A stretch of 64,000 nt of DNA from Rhodanobacter sp. (GTDB taxonomy: Bacteria > Pseudomonadota > Gammaproteobacteria > Xanthomonadales > Rhodanobacteraceae). Under the pieces are notes generated by a model that was given only the letters and a program-made list of their open reading frames with translations, was not told the origin of the DNA and searched no databases. The position numbers were made by a program, and so were the translations under genes. The stretch lies in contig SCRM01000005.1 of NCBI GenBank assembly GCA_004298045.1, forward strand, positions 62,001 to 126,000, given 5' to 3'. How positions within the stretch are numbered: the first letter of the stretch is position 1; every line of letters begins with the position of its first letter. Positions 50,262 to 59,065 of this stretch are shown here, piece by piece.

Positions 50262-50318
50262 ATGCAACGCACCGTCGAGGGGTCGGTCCCACTCTCCCCT
50301 TATGACGCACCGACCTGA
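50262..50318 (+). CDS. 18-codon ORF inside the small transcript
   Basis: ATG preceded by ACGGAGCA (GGAG about 5 bases away) opens [18 protein letters not shown] and ends in TGA three bases before the terminator stem. The ribosome site is as good as any in the window and the ORF spans the GGTCGGT hairpin. There is no run of codons for one amino acid that would mark classical attenuation. It may be a leader peptide or a small protein; alternatively the ORF is incidental within an sRNA. Confidence 0.45.
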   Translation: MQRTVEGSVPLSPYDAPT

Positions 50319-50320
50319 CG

Positions 50321-50359
50321 AACCCCGGCCGCTACTCCCCTGGCAGCCGGGGTTTTTTT
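50321..50359 (+). terminator. Intrinsic terminator of the small transcript
   Basis: AACCCCGGC (50321-50329), 16-base loop, GCCGGGGTT (50346-50354), with seven consecutive T from 50353 to 50359. It lies 72 bp upstream of the pncB start. Confidence 0.92.
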
Positions 50360-50431
50360 GTTGCCGACGATCAGTGCTGGTCGACGCGCGATGTGGATAA
50401 TCATTGGTTTGTGCAGGCAAGCAGGCGCGGC

Positions 50432-51610
50432 ATGATCATCGAATCGCTGCTGGATACCGATCTCTACAAGTTCTCGATGATGCAGGTGGTGCTGCATCAC
50501 TACCCGGCGGCGCAGGTGGAGTATCGCTTCAAGTGCCGCACGCCGGGCATCGATCTCGTGCCGTGCATCGACGAGATCCGCACCGAGCTGGATGCCCTGT
50601 GCAGTCTGCGTTTTCGCACGGAAGAGCTCGACTACCTGCGCTCGATGCGCTTCATCAAGAGCGATTTCGTGGACTTTCTGGGCTTGTTTCAGCTCAACGC
50701 GAAGTACGTGACGTTGGTGCCGGCAGCCTCCGGCAACGGCGAAATCGAGGTGCGCATCAAGGGGCCGTGGCTGCACACGATTTTGTTCGAGGTACCGCTG
50801 CTGGCGATCATCAACGAGGTGTATTTCCGTCGGGCGTGCCCGCGACCCGACCTTGCCGAGGGGCGGCGCCGGTTGCAGGCGAAGATCGCGCTGCTGCGCG
50901 ATACCGCGGGCTACGCCGATTGCCGGATCGCCGATTACGGCTCGCGCCGGCGGTTTTCGCGCATCTGGCATGGGGAAGTGCTGGCGACGCTGCACGCCGG
51001 GCTGGGCGCGCAGCTGGCCGGCACCAGCAACGTGTATTACGCATGGAAACTCGGGCTGACGCCGCTGGGCACGCTGGCGCACGAATACCTGCAGGCGCAT
51101 CAGGCGCTCGGCCCGCGCCTGCGCGATTCGCAGGTGGCGGCGCTGGAGACGTGGGCCAGGGAGTATCGCGGTGACCTCGGCATTGCGCTTTCCGATGTCT
51201 ACGGCCTGGACGCGTTCCTGCGCGATTTCGACCTGTATTTCTGCAAGCTGTTCGACGGTGCGCGGCATGATTCGGGCGATCCGTTCGACTGGGGCGAGCG
51301 CCTGCTGGCACATTACCGCGCCAATCGTGTCGACCCGCGCAGCAAGGTGCTGGTGTTCAGCGATGGACTCGACATTCCGCGGGTGATGCAGCTTTACGAA
51401 CATTTTCGTGGGCGCTGCCAGCTCGCGTTTGGCGTCGGCACCAACCTCACCAACGACACCGGGCCCGAGCCGCTCAACATCGTCATCAAGATGGTTCGCT
51501 GCAACGGCCAGCCGGTGGCCAAGCTCAGCGACTCGCCGGGCAAGGACATGTGCGACGACCCGGCCTACCTCGCCTATTTGCGCCAGGTCTTCGAGATTCC
51601 GCCGCGCTGA
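50432..51610 (+). CDS. pncB: Nicotinate phosphoribosyltransferase
   Basis: A 392-residue enzyme of the Preiss-Handler NAD salvage route, making nicotinate mononucleotide from nicotinate and PRPP. Family features: [20 protein letters not shown] at the N-terminus, the GSRRRFS loop, [11 protein letters not shown], the phosphohistidine region in [16 protein letters not shown], and [10 protein letters not shown] near the end. Start [10 protein letters not shown] at 50432 matches the family; the GTG further upstream is rejected. It lies downstream of the terminator-ended small transcript, so it either has its own promoter (GATAAT at 50396-50401 is a candidate -10) or depends on readthrough. Confidence 0.96.
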   Translation: MIIESLLDTDLYKFSMMQVVLHHYPAAQVEYRFKCRTPGIDLVPCIDEIRTELDALCSLRFRTEELDYLRSMRFIKSDFVDFLGLFQLNAKYVTLVPAASGNGEIEVRIKGPWLHTILFEVPLLAIINEVYFRRACPRPDLAEGRRRLQAKIALLRDTAGYADCRIADYGSRRRFSRIWHGEVLATLHAGLGAQLAGTSNVYYAWKLGLTPLGTLAHEYLQAHQALGPRLRDSQVAALETWAREYRGDLGIALSDVYGLDAFLRDFDLYFCKLFDGARHDSGDPFDWGERLLAHYRANRVDPRSKVLVFSDGLDIPRVMQLYEHFRGRCQLAFGVGTNLTNDTGPEPLNIVIKMVRCNGQPVAKLSDSPGKDMCDDPAYLAYLRQVFEIPPR

Positions 51611-51635
51611 ACCCACGCCGGTGCGCGCCTATAAT
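51607..51635 (+). promoter_or_regulatory. Promoter with perfect -10, predicted leaderless start for nnrD
   Basis: CTGAAC (51607-51612) and a perfect TATAAT (51630-51635) are 17 bp apart. Transcription should begin about 51642, one base before the nnrD ATG at 51643, so the mRNA would have almost no 5' untranslated region. The -35 box overlaps the end of pncB. Confidence 0.6.
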
Positions 51636-51642
51636 CCGGCGC

Positions 51643-53130
51643 ATGCCCGCGTTGCCGCATCGCCATGAGCTCTACACCGTTGCGCAGGTGCGTGCATTCG
51701 ACCGGCGCGCGATCGACGGGCTCGGCATACCCGGCATCGAGCTGATGCAGCGCGCCGCGGCGGCAGCGTTTGCCAGTTTGCGCCGGCATTGGCCGCAAGC
51801 GCGGCGGCTCGCTGTGTACTGCGGTCCCGGCAACAACGGCGGCGACGGTTTCTTGCTCGCGGCGCTGGCGCGCAAACAGGGCTTGCAGGCGGAGGTGATT
51901 GCACTGACCGCGGTGTCCACTGGCGATGCCGCGCTGGCGCGGCAGGCGTGGCGCGATGCCGGCGGCGCGGTACGCCTCTGGCAATCCGGCACCGCGCTTC
52001 CCGCTGCCGACGTGCAGGTCGATGCGCTCTATGGCACCGGCTTGCATCGGCCGCCCGCACCCGAGGTGGCGGCGTTGATCGCGGCGATTGCCGCCAGCGG
52101 CCAGCCGGTGCTGGCGCTCGATGTGCCCTCCGGGCTGGCTGCTGACACGGGCGACGTGCCGGGCGCCGTGTTGCCCGCGGACGTCACCATCAGCTTCATT
52201 GCCGCGAAACGTGGCCTGTATACCGGTCGTGCCGCGGAGGTGGTCGGCAGGCTCGAACTGGCGCCGCTCGATCTGCCCGAATCGCTGTGGCAAGGCGTGC
52301 CACCGGACGCCGTACTGCTCTCGCCGGAGTGCCTGCCGCGACGACCGCGCGCCGCACACAAGGGCGCGAACGGCCATGTGCTGGCGATCGGCGGCGACCA
52401 TGGCCTGGCCGGAGCGATTCGCCTGTGCGGGGAAGCCGCGTTGCGCGCCGGCGCCGGGCTGGTCAGCGTGGCGACCCGCGCCGACCACCTGTTGGCGTTG
52501 AACGCCGCGCGGCCGGAACTGATGGCGCATGGCGTGGCCGATGGCGACGCACTCGCGCCACTCCTGGCGCGGGCGAGCGTGCTGGCGCTTGGACCGGGGC
52601 TGGGGCAGGGCGATTGGAGCCGCGCGCTGTGGCGGGCGGCGCTGGCCAGCGGCAAGCCGCTGGTGCTCGACGCCGATGGCTTGAACCTCTTGGCGCGCGC
52701 CCCGGCGCCGCTTGCCCAGCCCGGCGTGCTGACACCGCATCCCGGGGAAGCCGCACGGCTGCTCGCCACCACGGCGGCCGCGGTGGAAGCCGACCGTTTT
52801 GCAACGGTGCGCGCGCTGGCGCGCCGTTATCGCGCCGTGGTGGTGCTGAAAGGGGCTGGCAGCCTGATTGCCGCGCCGGACGGCAAGGTAGCTGTTTGCC
52901 CGTGGGGCAATCCGGGCATGGCCACGGGCGGCATGGGCGACCTCCTGACCGGCGTGATCGCTGCACTGATGGCGCAAGGTTGCGATGCGTGGCGCGCCGC
53001 GTGCCTCGGCGTGGGCCTGCATGCGCGGGCCGGTGATTGCGCCGCACGCCACGGCGAGCGTGGCCTGCTGGCCTCTGATCTGCTGGCGCCGCTGCGCGCC
53101 CTGGGCAATGGACTCGACGATGATGAATGA
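51643..53130 (+). CDS. nnrD: Bifunctional NAD(P)H-hydrate epimerase/dehydratase
   Basis: A 495-residue fusion that repairs damaged NADHX/NADPHX. The N-terminal YjeF_N epimerase domain (to about 210) has VYCGPGNNGGDGFLLAA; the C-terminal ribokinase-like ADP-dependent dehydratase has KGANGHVLAIGGD, LALGPGLGQ, LVLDADGLNLLA, TPHPGEAARLL and GNPGMATGGMGDLLTGVIAAL. Both halves look intact. No ribosome site precedes the ATG, consistent with a leaderless transcript from TATAAT at 51630. It overlaps tsaE by 11 bp. Confidence 0.95.
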   Translation: MPALPHRHELYTVAQVRAFDRRAIDGLGIPGIELMQRAAAAAFASLRRHWPQARRLAVYCGPGNNGGDGFLLAALARKQGLQAEVIALTAVSTGDAALARQAWRDAGGAVRLWQSGTALPAADVQVDALYGTGLHRPPAPEVAALIAAIAASGQPVLALDVPSGLAADTGDVPGAVLPADVTISFIAAKRGLYTGRAAEVVGRLELAPLDLPESLWQGVPPDAVLLSPECLPRRPRAAHKGANGHVLAIGGDHGLAGAIRLCGEAALRAGAGLVSVATRADHLLALNAARPELMAHGVADGDALAPLLARASVLALGPGLGQGDWSRALWRAALASGKPLVLDADGLNLLARAPAPLAQPGVLTPHPGEAARLLATTAAAVEADRFATVRALARRYRAVVVLKGAGSLIAAPDGKVAVCPWGNPGMATGGMGDLLTGVIAALMAQGCDAWRAACLGVGLHARAGDCAARHGERGLLASDLLAPLRALGNGLDDDE

Positions 53131-53584
53131 GCGTTCCTGGCAACTGGCCGATGAGGCCGCCACCCTGGCATTTGGCGCCCGTTTTGCCCGCGCGCTGGGT
53201 CACAACGGCCTGGTGATCTACCTGCACGGCGAGCTGGGTGCCGGCAAGACCACGTTTGCGCGCGCGCTGCTTGGCGCCATGGAGGTACGCGAGCGGGTCA
53301 AGAGCCCGACCTACACCTTGATCGAGGGCTACGACGCGCAGGGGCGTCCGGCGTGGCACCTCGACCTGTACCGCATTGCGGACCCCGGCGAGCTGGAATG
53401 GCTGGGACTGGATGCGCTGTCCGATCCTGCGGCCGTGGTGCTGGTGGAATGGCCCGAGCGCGGCCGCGGTGCGTTGCCGGCGGCCGATGTCACTTTGCAC
53501 CTCGCTTATGCTGGCGATGGCCGCAGCGCGCGGCTCGAAGCACATACCCCGCGCGGTGGCGAACTCGTGGCGGAATTGCGCTGA
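53120..53584 (+). CDS. tsaE: tRNA threonylcarbamoyladenosine biosynthesis ATPase TsaE
   Basis: 154 residues from the first of two adjacent ATGs (MMNERS). TsaE is the P-loop ATPase of the TsaB-TsaD-TsaE complex making t6A37 in tRNA. Walker A is GELGAGKT (37-44); VKSPTYTLIEGY and WHLDLYRI, and VLVEWPER, are family blocks. It overlaps nnrD by 11 bp and precedes amiC, the common nnrD-tsaE-amiC-mutL arrangement. Confidence 0.95.
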   Translation: MMNERSWQLADEAATLAFGARFARALGHNGLVIYLHGELGAGKTTFARALLGAMEVRERVKSPTYTLIEGYDAQGRPAWHLDLYRIADPGELEWLGLDALSDPAAVVLVEWPERGRGALPAADVTLHLAYAGDGRSARLEAHTPRGGELVAELR

Positions 53585-53714
53585 AAACGGGCACGCGCGC
53601 GACAAATCAACAGCTTGCGATGGCAAGGAAAACATAACCTGCTGCAACGCTACAGCTAGACACGAGCTGACGAACCACGTGCAGGTTGCGGATATTCAAA
53701 GGAAAACATCTTGC

Positions 53715-53735
53715 AATCGCAGGATGCCTGCGATT
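53715..53735 (+). promoter_or_regulatory. 21-nt perfect hairpin just before the amiC start
   Basis: AATCGCAGG-ATG-CCTGCGATT: 9-bp perfect arms with a 3-base loop, ending two bases before the ATG at 53738. As RNA it could block that start; as DNA it could be an operator. AAAGGAAAAC lies just upstream, next to an in-frame TTG at 53711. Confidence 0.55.
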
Positions 53736-53737
53736 CA

Positions 53738-55294
53738 ATGCGCCCCATGCACGCCCGCCTGCACAACTTGGCCAAAGAATTCGTCGCCGCGTTGGTGGTG
53801 AGTGGCTGTGCGTGGGGTGCGCATGCCGCCGATGTGACCGGTGTGCGCGTGTGGGCCGATGCCACGCATACCCGTCTGGTGCTCGACCTGGATGGCAAGC
53901 CCGATTACCGGCTCGATCGTGGCACCGACCAGGTGGTCATCGACCTGGCGCGCGGCCAGACCGCCAAGGGTTTTGCCGACCCGGCGGCGCAAGGCCTGTT
54001 TCGCGGCATGCAGCAAGACCGCGACGGCGAGCGCCTGCAGCTCACCGCCCGCATGACGCCCGGCAGCAGCGTGCGCAGCTTCGTGCTGGCACCGGATGGT
54101 GGCGGCGATCATTACCGGCTTGTGGTCGACCTGTTGCCGGGGCATGGGGCCGATGCGAAGCCGTCGTCGGCCGCCGGCGACGACCATGCCAACCCTGCCG
54201 TGGCGGTGGCCAGCACCACGCCGGACGCGCCGGCGGCAGCGCCCAGCCAGCCGACGGAGGTGGCCAGCGCTGCGCCACGCCGCGCCGCTGCCGTCGGCAA
54301 CAGCCGGCGCATGAACCAGCAGGCTGCGGCGCTGCTCAACGGCTCCCGCAAAGTGGTGATTGCGATCGACGCCGGGCATGGCGGCAAGGACTCGGGCGCG
54401 ATCGGGCCGGGGGGCACGATGGAGAAAAACGTCACCCTGGCGGTGGCGCATGACCTGGCTGCAGAAATCAACCAGCAGCCAGGCATGAAGGCGGTCCTCA
54501 CGCGCACGGGCGACACTTTCATTCCGCTTGCGCAGCGCTACCAGATCGCGCGCCAGCATGATGCCGACCTGTTCATTTCAATCCATGCCGATTCCTACGC
54601 CTCGGGTGACGCGCGCGGCTCCTCGGTGTGGGTGTTGTCCTCGCGCGGCAAGAGTTCGGTAGCGGCGCGCATGCTCGCCGACCGCGAAAACAGCGCCGAC
54701 CTGATCGGCGGCGTATCGCTCAGCGACCAGAGCAACGGCCTGGCCAAGGTGCTGCTCGATATGCAGCAGGGCTGGGCGGTGCAGGCCAGCGACATGGTGG
54801 CCACCAACGTGCTGCGCGCGCTGGCGCAAATCGGCCCGACCCACCGCGGTTACGTCGAACGGGCGAACTTCGTGGTGCTGCGTTCGCCCGACGTGCCGTC
54901 GATCCTGGTCGAGACGGCGTTCATCAGCAATCCGGCGGAGGAGCGCAAGCTGCGGGACCCCGGGCACCAGAAGACGCTGGCCAACGCGGTGATGACCGGC
55001 GTGCAACGCTACTTCGAGTCCGCGCCGCCGCCGGGCACCTGGTTTGCGGCGCAAGCGGCGCGGCACGGCACTGGTCCTGTTGCCACGACAGGCGAAGGCG
55101 CTGCCGCGCGCCGCGCAGCCGCACGTGGGACATGGGTCAGCAGCGCCCATGACCGGCATCGCGTCGGCAGTGGGGAAAACTTGCGCAGCATCGCGCACCG
55201 CTACGGCATCAGTGTCGGTGCGCTCAAAAACGCCAACCGGCTGAGCAGCAACACGGTGCACGCCGGCACCGTGCTCACCATCCCCGCGAGCTGA
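53738..55294 (+). CDS. amiC: N-acetylmuramoyl-L-alanine amidase with AMIN and LysM domains
   Basis: A 518-residue cell-separation amidase. After a signal peptide (cleavage near GAHA) come an AMIN domain (about 30-130, septal targeting), an Ala/Pro-rich linker, the amidase_3 catalytic domain (from about 204, KVVIAIDAGHGGKDSGAIG; zinc His and Glu regions and FISIHADS) and a C-terminal LysM (HRVGSGENLRSIAHRYGISVGALKNAN). It cuts septal peptidoglycan. Start is uncertain: TTG at 53711 has AAAGGAAA upstream, while ATG at 53738 and 53747 sit after a hairpin. Confidence 0.93.
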   Translation: MRPMHARLHNLAKEFVAALVVSGCAWGAHAADVTGVRVWADATHTRLVLDLDGKPDYRLDRGTDQVVIDLARGQTAKGFADPAAQGLFRGMQQDRDGERLQLTARMTPGSSVRSFVLAPDGGGDHYRLVVDLLPGHGADAKPSSAAGDDHANPAVAVASTTPDAPAAAPSQPTEVASAAPRRAAAVGNSRRMNQQAAALLNGSRKVVIAIDAGHGGKDSGAIGPGGTMEKNVTLAVAHDLAAEINQQPGMKAVLTRTGDTFIPLAQRYQIARQHDADLFISIHADSYASGDARGSSVWVLSSRGKSSVAARMLADRENSADLIGGVSLSDQSNGLAKVLLDMQQGWAVQASDMVATNVLRALAQIGPTHRGYVERANFVVLRSPDVPSILVETAFISNPAEERKLRDPGHQKTLANAVMTGVQRYFESAPPPGTWFAAQAARHGTGPVATTGEGAAARRAAARGTWVSSAHDRHRVGSGENLRSIAHRYGISVGALKNANRLSSNTVHAGTVLTIPAS

Positions 55295-55320
55295 TCGCGA
55301 CGTGCTGTTAAAGTGCGCGA

Positions 55321-57150
55321 ATGTCCGTCATTCGTGCCTTGCCGCTGGATCTCATCAACCAGATTGCCGCCGGGGAAGTCATTGACCGCCCGTCGTCGGT
55401 GGTCAAGGAGCTGGTTGAAAACAGTCTCGACGCCGGTGCCGGCCGGATCGAGGTCGAGATCGAGCAGGGCGGCAGCCGGTTGATCCGCGTGCGCGACGAT
55501 GGCGGTGGCATCGCTGCCGATGAACTGCCGCTTGCGGTGGCCGCACACGCCACCAGCAAGATCGCCAGCTTCGACGATCTCGAACACGTCGCCAGCATGG
55601 GTTTTCGCGGCGAGGCGCTGGCGTCGATGGCGTCGGTGTCGCGCTTTGCGCTGACCTCGCGGCTGCGCGACAGCGAGCGCGCGTTTCGGATCGAGGTCGA
55701 CGGCGGCGCGATGCGTGCGGCGCGCCCGGCACAGCATCCGCCCGGCACCAGCGTTGAAGTACGGGACCTGTTCTACAACGTGCCGGCACGCAAGAAGTTC
55801 CTGCGCGCCGAACGCACCGAATTCGCGCACATCGACGACCTGCTGAAGTCGCTGGCCCTGGCGCGCGGCAGCGTCGAATTCCGGCTCAGCCACAACGGCA
55901 AGCCGGTACGGGTGTGGAAGCCGGCGCGCGACGAGCAGACCCGCCTGACCCGGGTGGCCGAGGTGCTCGGCGCCGAATTTCCCGCGCAGTGCCTGCACGT
56001 GGATCACACCGCCGCCGGCCTGCATCTCGCCGGCTGGGTCGGGCTGCCCACGGCGTCGCGGGCGCAGGCCGACCAGCAGTTTTTCTACGTGAATGGCCGC
56101 CTCGTGCGCGACCGCATCGTGGCGCACGCGGTGCGTCAGGCCTATGCCGACGTGCTGTTCCACGGCCGCCAGCCCACCTTTGTGCTGTACCTCGAACTGG
56201 ACCCCGCAGGGGTCGACGTCAACGTGCACCCGGCCAAGCACGAAGTGCGCTTCCGCGAGCAGCGGCTGGTGCACGATTTCCTGTTTCGCACGCTGAGCGA
56301 AGCGCTGGCGCACACCAGTGCCGGCGAGGTGTCGTCGCAGGCGCAGGTCGCCGACGATCGGTTGCGCATGGGCGCCGGCAACGTGGCCACGCCGCCGGGG
56401 TTGCCGGCCGCCGCCCATGGCGCGTCATGGCCAAGCCATGTCAGCCAGAGCCGCCTCGCACTCGGTGTGCGTGACGCGCCGTTGGCCGAATACGCCGCGC
56501 TACTGGGGGCGGCACTGCCGCCGCGCGCGACGCCGCAGCCGTTGCCGGCGGACGAGCCGGGTGCAGCGCCGCCGCTCGGCTATGCCATCGCCCAGCTCAA
56601 GAGCATCTACATCCTGGCGGAAAATGCGCAGGGACTGGTGCTGGTCGACATGCACGCCGCGCACGAGCGCATCACCTACGAACGCTTCAAGGCCGGGCGC
56701 GCCGCCAGCAACCTGCGCTCACAACTGCTGCTGGTGCCACTCGCGCTGGCCGTCAGCGCGCAGGAAGCCGCGGCTGCCGAAGAACACGCCGAAGCCCTCG
56801 CGACGTGGGGCTTGGAGCTGTCGCGCAGCGGCCCGTCGAACGTGGTGGTGCGGCGCATCCCGGCCCTGCTCGAAGGTGCCGATGCCGCGCAGCTCACCCG
56901 CGACGTGCTTGCCGAGCTGGCCCAGCACGGCAGCTCGCGCCGCCTGCAGGAGCTGGAAAACGAGCTGCTCTCGACCATGGCCTGCCATGGTTCGGTGCGT
57001 GCGGGACGCCGGTTGACGCTGCCGGAAATGAACGCCTTGCTGCGCGACATGGAAGCCACCGAGCGCTCCGGCCAGTGCAACCACGGCCGCCCGACCTGGA
57101 CCCAGTTGTCGATGGGCGAACTCGACCGGCTGTTCATGCGCGGGCGCTGA
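55321..57150 (+). CDS. mutL: DNA mismatch repair protein MutL (endonuclease type)
   Basis: 609 residues. The GHKL ATPase domain has [16 protein letters not shown] and [14 protein letters not shown]. The C-terminal domain has [12 protein letters not shown], matching DQHA(X)2E(X)4E with Q replaced by M, plus ACHGSVRAG and CNHGRP. These residues make the metal-dependent nicking site of MutLs from organisms lacking MutH. The ATG at 55321 lies 26 bp after amiC. It is the last gene of the nnrD-tsaE-amiC-mutL group. Confidence 0.96.
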   Translation: MSVIRALPLDLINQIAAGEVIDRPSSVVKELVENSLDAGAGRIEVEIEQGGSRLIRVRDDGGGIAADELPLAVAAHATSKIASFDDLEHVASMGFRGEALASMASVSRFALTSRLRDSERAFRIEVDGGAMRAARPAQHPPGTSVEVRDLFYNVPARKKFLRAERTEFAHIDDLLKSLALARGSVEFRLSHNGKPVRVWKPARDEQTRLTRVAEVLGAEFPAQCLHVDHTAAGLHLAGWVGLPTASRAQADQQFFYVNGRLVRDRIVAHAVRQAYADVLFHGRQPTFVLYLELDPAGVDVNVHPAKHEVRFREQRLVHDFLFRTLSEALAHTSAGEVSSQAQVADDRLRMGAGNVATPPGLPAAAHGASWPSHVSQSRLALGVRDAPLAEYAALLGAALPPRATPQPLPADEPGAAPPLGYAIAQLKSIYILAENAQGLVLVDMHAAHERITYERFKAGRAASNLRSQLLLVPLALAVSAQEAAAAEEHAEALATWGLELSRSGPSNVVVRRIPALLEGADAAQLTRDVLAELAQHGSSRRLQELENELLSTMACHGSVRAGRRLTLPEMNALLRDMEATERSGQCNHGRPTWTQLSMGELDRLFMRGR

Positions 57151-57208
57151 GCCGGCTTGTCGCCTCGGTGTTTGGACGTCCATACTGCCATGTGCCCTGC
57201 GATCGGTG

Positions 57209-58135
57209 ATGCCCATGCTGCGCCTCGTTCCCCGTCTGTTTGCCTTGCTTGCCGGAGTCGCTACCGTGTCTGCTGCTGAAACACCCACCGCCTACACCCA
57301 TGAGATCGAGGCGTGGCGCGCCGCGCGGGTTGCGCGGCTGACGGCACCGGATGGCTGGATCAGCCTGGTTGGCCTGGATTGGCTGCGTGCCGGCGAGAAC
57401 CGCGTCGGCAGCGCGGCCGGCAACGACATCGTGCTCACCACCGGTCCGGCGCATCTCGGCACGGTCACGCTTGACGCCGGTGGTGCGACGCGCATTGTGC
57501 TGGCGCTGGACAGCGCTGCGACGGTCGATGGCAAGTCGGTGCGCGAAGCGGCGCTGGTCGACGACACGCACGCTGCTCCGGGCGCCACGCCAACCACCGT
57601 GCGGTTTGGCGACGCCAGCTTTTTCGTGATCGACCGTGACGGCCGCAAGGCGTTGCGGGTCAAGGATGCGAACGCGCAGGCACGCAAACACTTCGCCGGC
57701 ATCGACTATTTCCCGATCGACCCAACCTGGCGCATTGAGGCCGACTGGGTGCCGTTTACGCCGGCGCACGCGCTCGAAATGGGTACCGCCATCGGCACCA
57801 TCGACAAGGTGACGGTGCCGGGCAAGGCGGTGTTTACGCGCGACGGGCGCCGCTTCGAGCTGTTGCCGTATCAGGAAGAGCCCGGTGGCGAGCTGTTCTT
57901 CGTGCTGGCCGATCGCACCTCGGGCAAGGAGACCTACGGCGCGGCGCGATTCCTGTACGCGGCGCTGCCGGCGGGCGGACTCGACCACCCCGGCAAAGTG
58001 GTGCTCGACTTCAACCGCGCATACAACCCGCCGTGTGCGTTCACGCCCTTCGCCACCTGCCCGCTGGCGCCGCCGGAGAACCGCCTCGATCTCGCGGTGA
58101 CCGCGGGCGAAAAGAAATACCGCGGCGGGCATTGA
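57209..58135 (+). CDS. DUF1684 exported protein
   Basis: A 308-residue DUF1684 protein with a signal peptide (MLRLVPRLFALLAGVATVSA). Family features are WRAARVARLTAPDGWISLVGLDWL at the start, RKHFAGIDYFPIDPTWRIEADW in the middle and FNRAYNPPCAFTPFATCPLAPPENRL at the end with two conserved Cys. Function unknown; some relatives are linked to carbohydrate use. Three start codons are clustered (GTG 57206, ATG 57209, ATG 57215). It converges with an enoyl-CoA hydratase gene. Confidence 0.88.
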   Translation: MPMLRLVPRLFALLAGVATVSAAETPTAYTHEIEAWRAARVARLTAPDGWISLVGLDWLRAGENRVGSAAGNDIVLTTGPAHLGTVTLDAGGATRIVLALDSAATVDGKSVREAALVDDTHAAPGATPTTVRFGDASFFVIDRDGRKALRVKDANAQARKHFAGIDYFPIDPTWRIEADWVPFTPAHALEMGTAIGTIDKVTVPGKAVFTRDGRRFELLPYQEEPGGELFFVLADRTSGKETYGAARFLYAALPAGGLDHPGKVVLDFNRAYNPPCAFTPFATCPLAPPENRLDLAVTAGEKKYRGGH

Positions 58136-58189
58136 CGGCCGTTGCGTCCCGCGGCGATCCAAATCAGGCGCGGGCGTTGGCCTTTCGGC

Positions 58190-58972
58190 TCATTGCCCCT
58201 TGAACGCCGCCTTGCGCTTCTCCAGAAACGCGCTGGTGCCCTCGCGCATGTCCTGCGTGGCAAACATCAGCGCAAAGCCCTGAGTCTCGAATTCTAGGCC
58301 TTGATCGAGCCCGGCCTCGCCGCCTTGCAGCACGGCATCAAGGATGCCGGCGGCGGCCAGCGGGGCGGCGGCCGCAAGCTGGTCGGCCAGCGCATTCACG
58401 GTGGCATCCAGTGCATCGGGCGCGACCACCTGGTTCACCAGCCCCAGCGCGTGTGCGCGGGCGGCGTTGATCGGGGTGCCGGTGAGGCACAGCTCCAGTG
58501 TGGCGCTGCGGCCGACGAGGCGCAGCAGCCGTTGGGTGCCGCCGAAGCCGGGAATCAACCCCAGGTTGATTTCCGGCTGGCCGAACTTGGCCTTGTCGCT
58601 GGCTACGCGCAGGTGGCAGGCCATGGCCAGCTCCAGCCCACCGCCCAGCGCATAGCCCTGGATGCGCGCAACGACTGGCTTGTCGAGCCGTTCGATCGTG
58701 GTCATCAGATGCTGGCCGGCACGTGAGAAGCCCTGTGCCTGGATCGAGGTGTAACCATGCATTTCGGCAATGTCGGCACCGGCCACGAACGCTTTTTCGC
58801 CGGCGCCGGCCAGTACCACGGCACGCACGGCGTCATCCTGCGCGGCTTGCGTGAAGGCAATCGTCAGCTCGTTCAAGGTGTCGCGGTTCAGTGCGTTGAG
58901 CTTGTCCGGGCGATTGACCGTGATCGTGCGCACGCCGCCGCGATTGCCGATTTCAAGATTGCGATAAGCCAT
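58190..58972 (-). CDS. Enoyl-CoA hydratase (crotonase type)
   Basis: A 260-residue crotonase-fold enzyme that hydrates trans-2-enoyl-CoA. Oxyanion-hole segments are AFVAGADIAEMHG and GYALGGGLELAMACHLRVAS; the two catalytic glutamates are in GGGLELAMAC and GQPEINLGLIPGFGGTQRL. Length and motifs are those of short-chain enoyl-CoA hydratases (FadB1/PaaF/EchA-like). No fatty-acid-oxidation genes flank it. Divergent from the Mip-like FKBP gene. Confidence 0.93.
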   Translation of the reverse strand: MAYRNLEIGNRGGVRTITVNRPDKLNALNRDTLNELTIAFTQAAQDDAVRAVVLAGAGEKAFVAGADIAEMHGYTSIQAQGFSRAGQHLMTTIERLDKPVVARIQGYALGGGLELAMACHLRVASDKAKFGQPEINLGLIPGFGGTQRLLRLVGRSATLELCLTGTPINAARAHALGLVNQVVAPDALDATVNALADQLAAAAPLAAAGILDAVLQGGEAGLDQGLEFETQGFALMFATQDMREGTSAFLEKRKAAFKGQ

Positions 58973-59065
58973 GGGAAGCCTCGTGCGAAGTCATGTACGG
59001 CATGGTACCAGCGGGAACCTTTGCGGCCGGATATGCTCTCAACCCGGTAGCGTGGACAGCACGAG

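Larger units (their letters stand above)
50223..50359 (+). ncRNA. Candidate small structured RNA ending in an intrinsic terminator
   Basis: After a promoter-like sequence the region folds into tandem hairpins: CGCC-GTGA-GGCG; GACGG...CCGTC around an ORF start; GGTCGGT (50281-50287) with ACCGACC (50309-50315); then a strong terminator at 50321-50359. The roughly 135-nt unit could be a stand-alone sRNA or small mRNA, or an attenuated leader of pncB. No aptamer family was recognised. The aminopeptidase gene ends 39 bp upstream. Confidence 0.55.
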
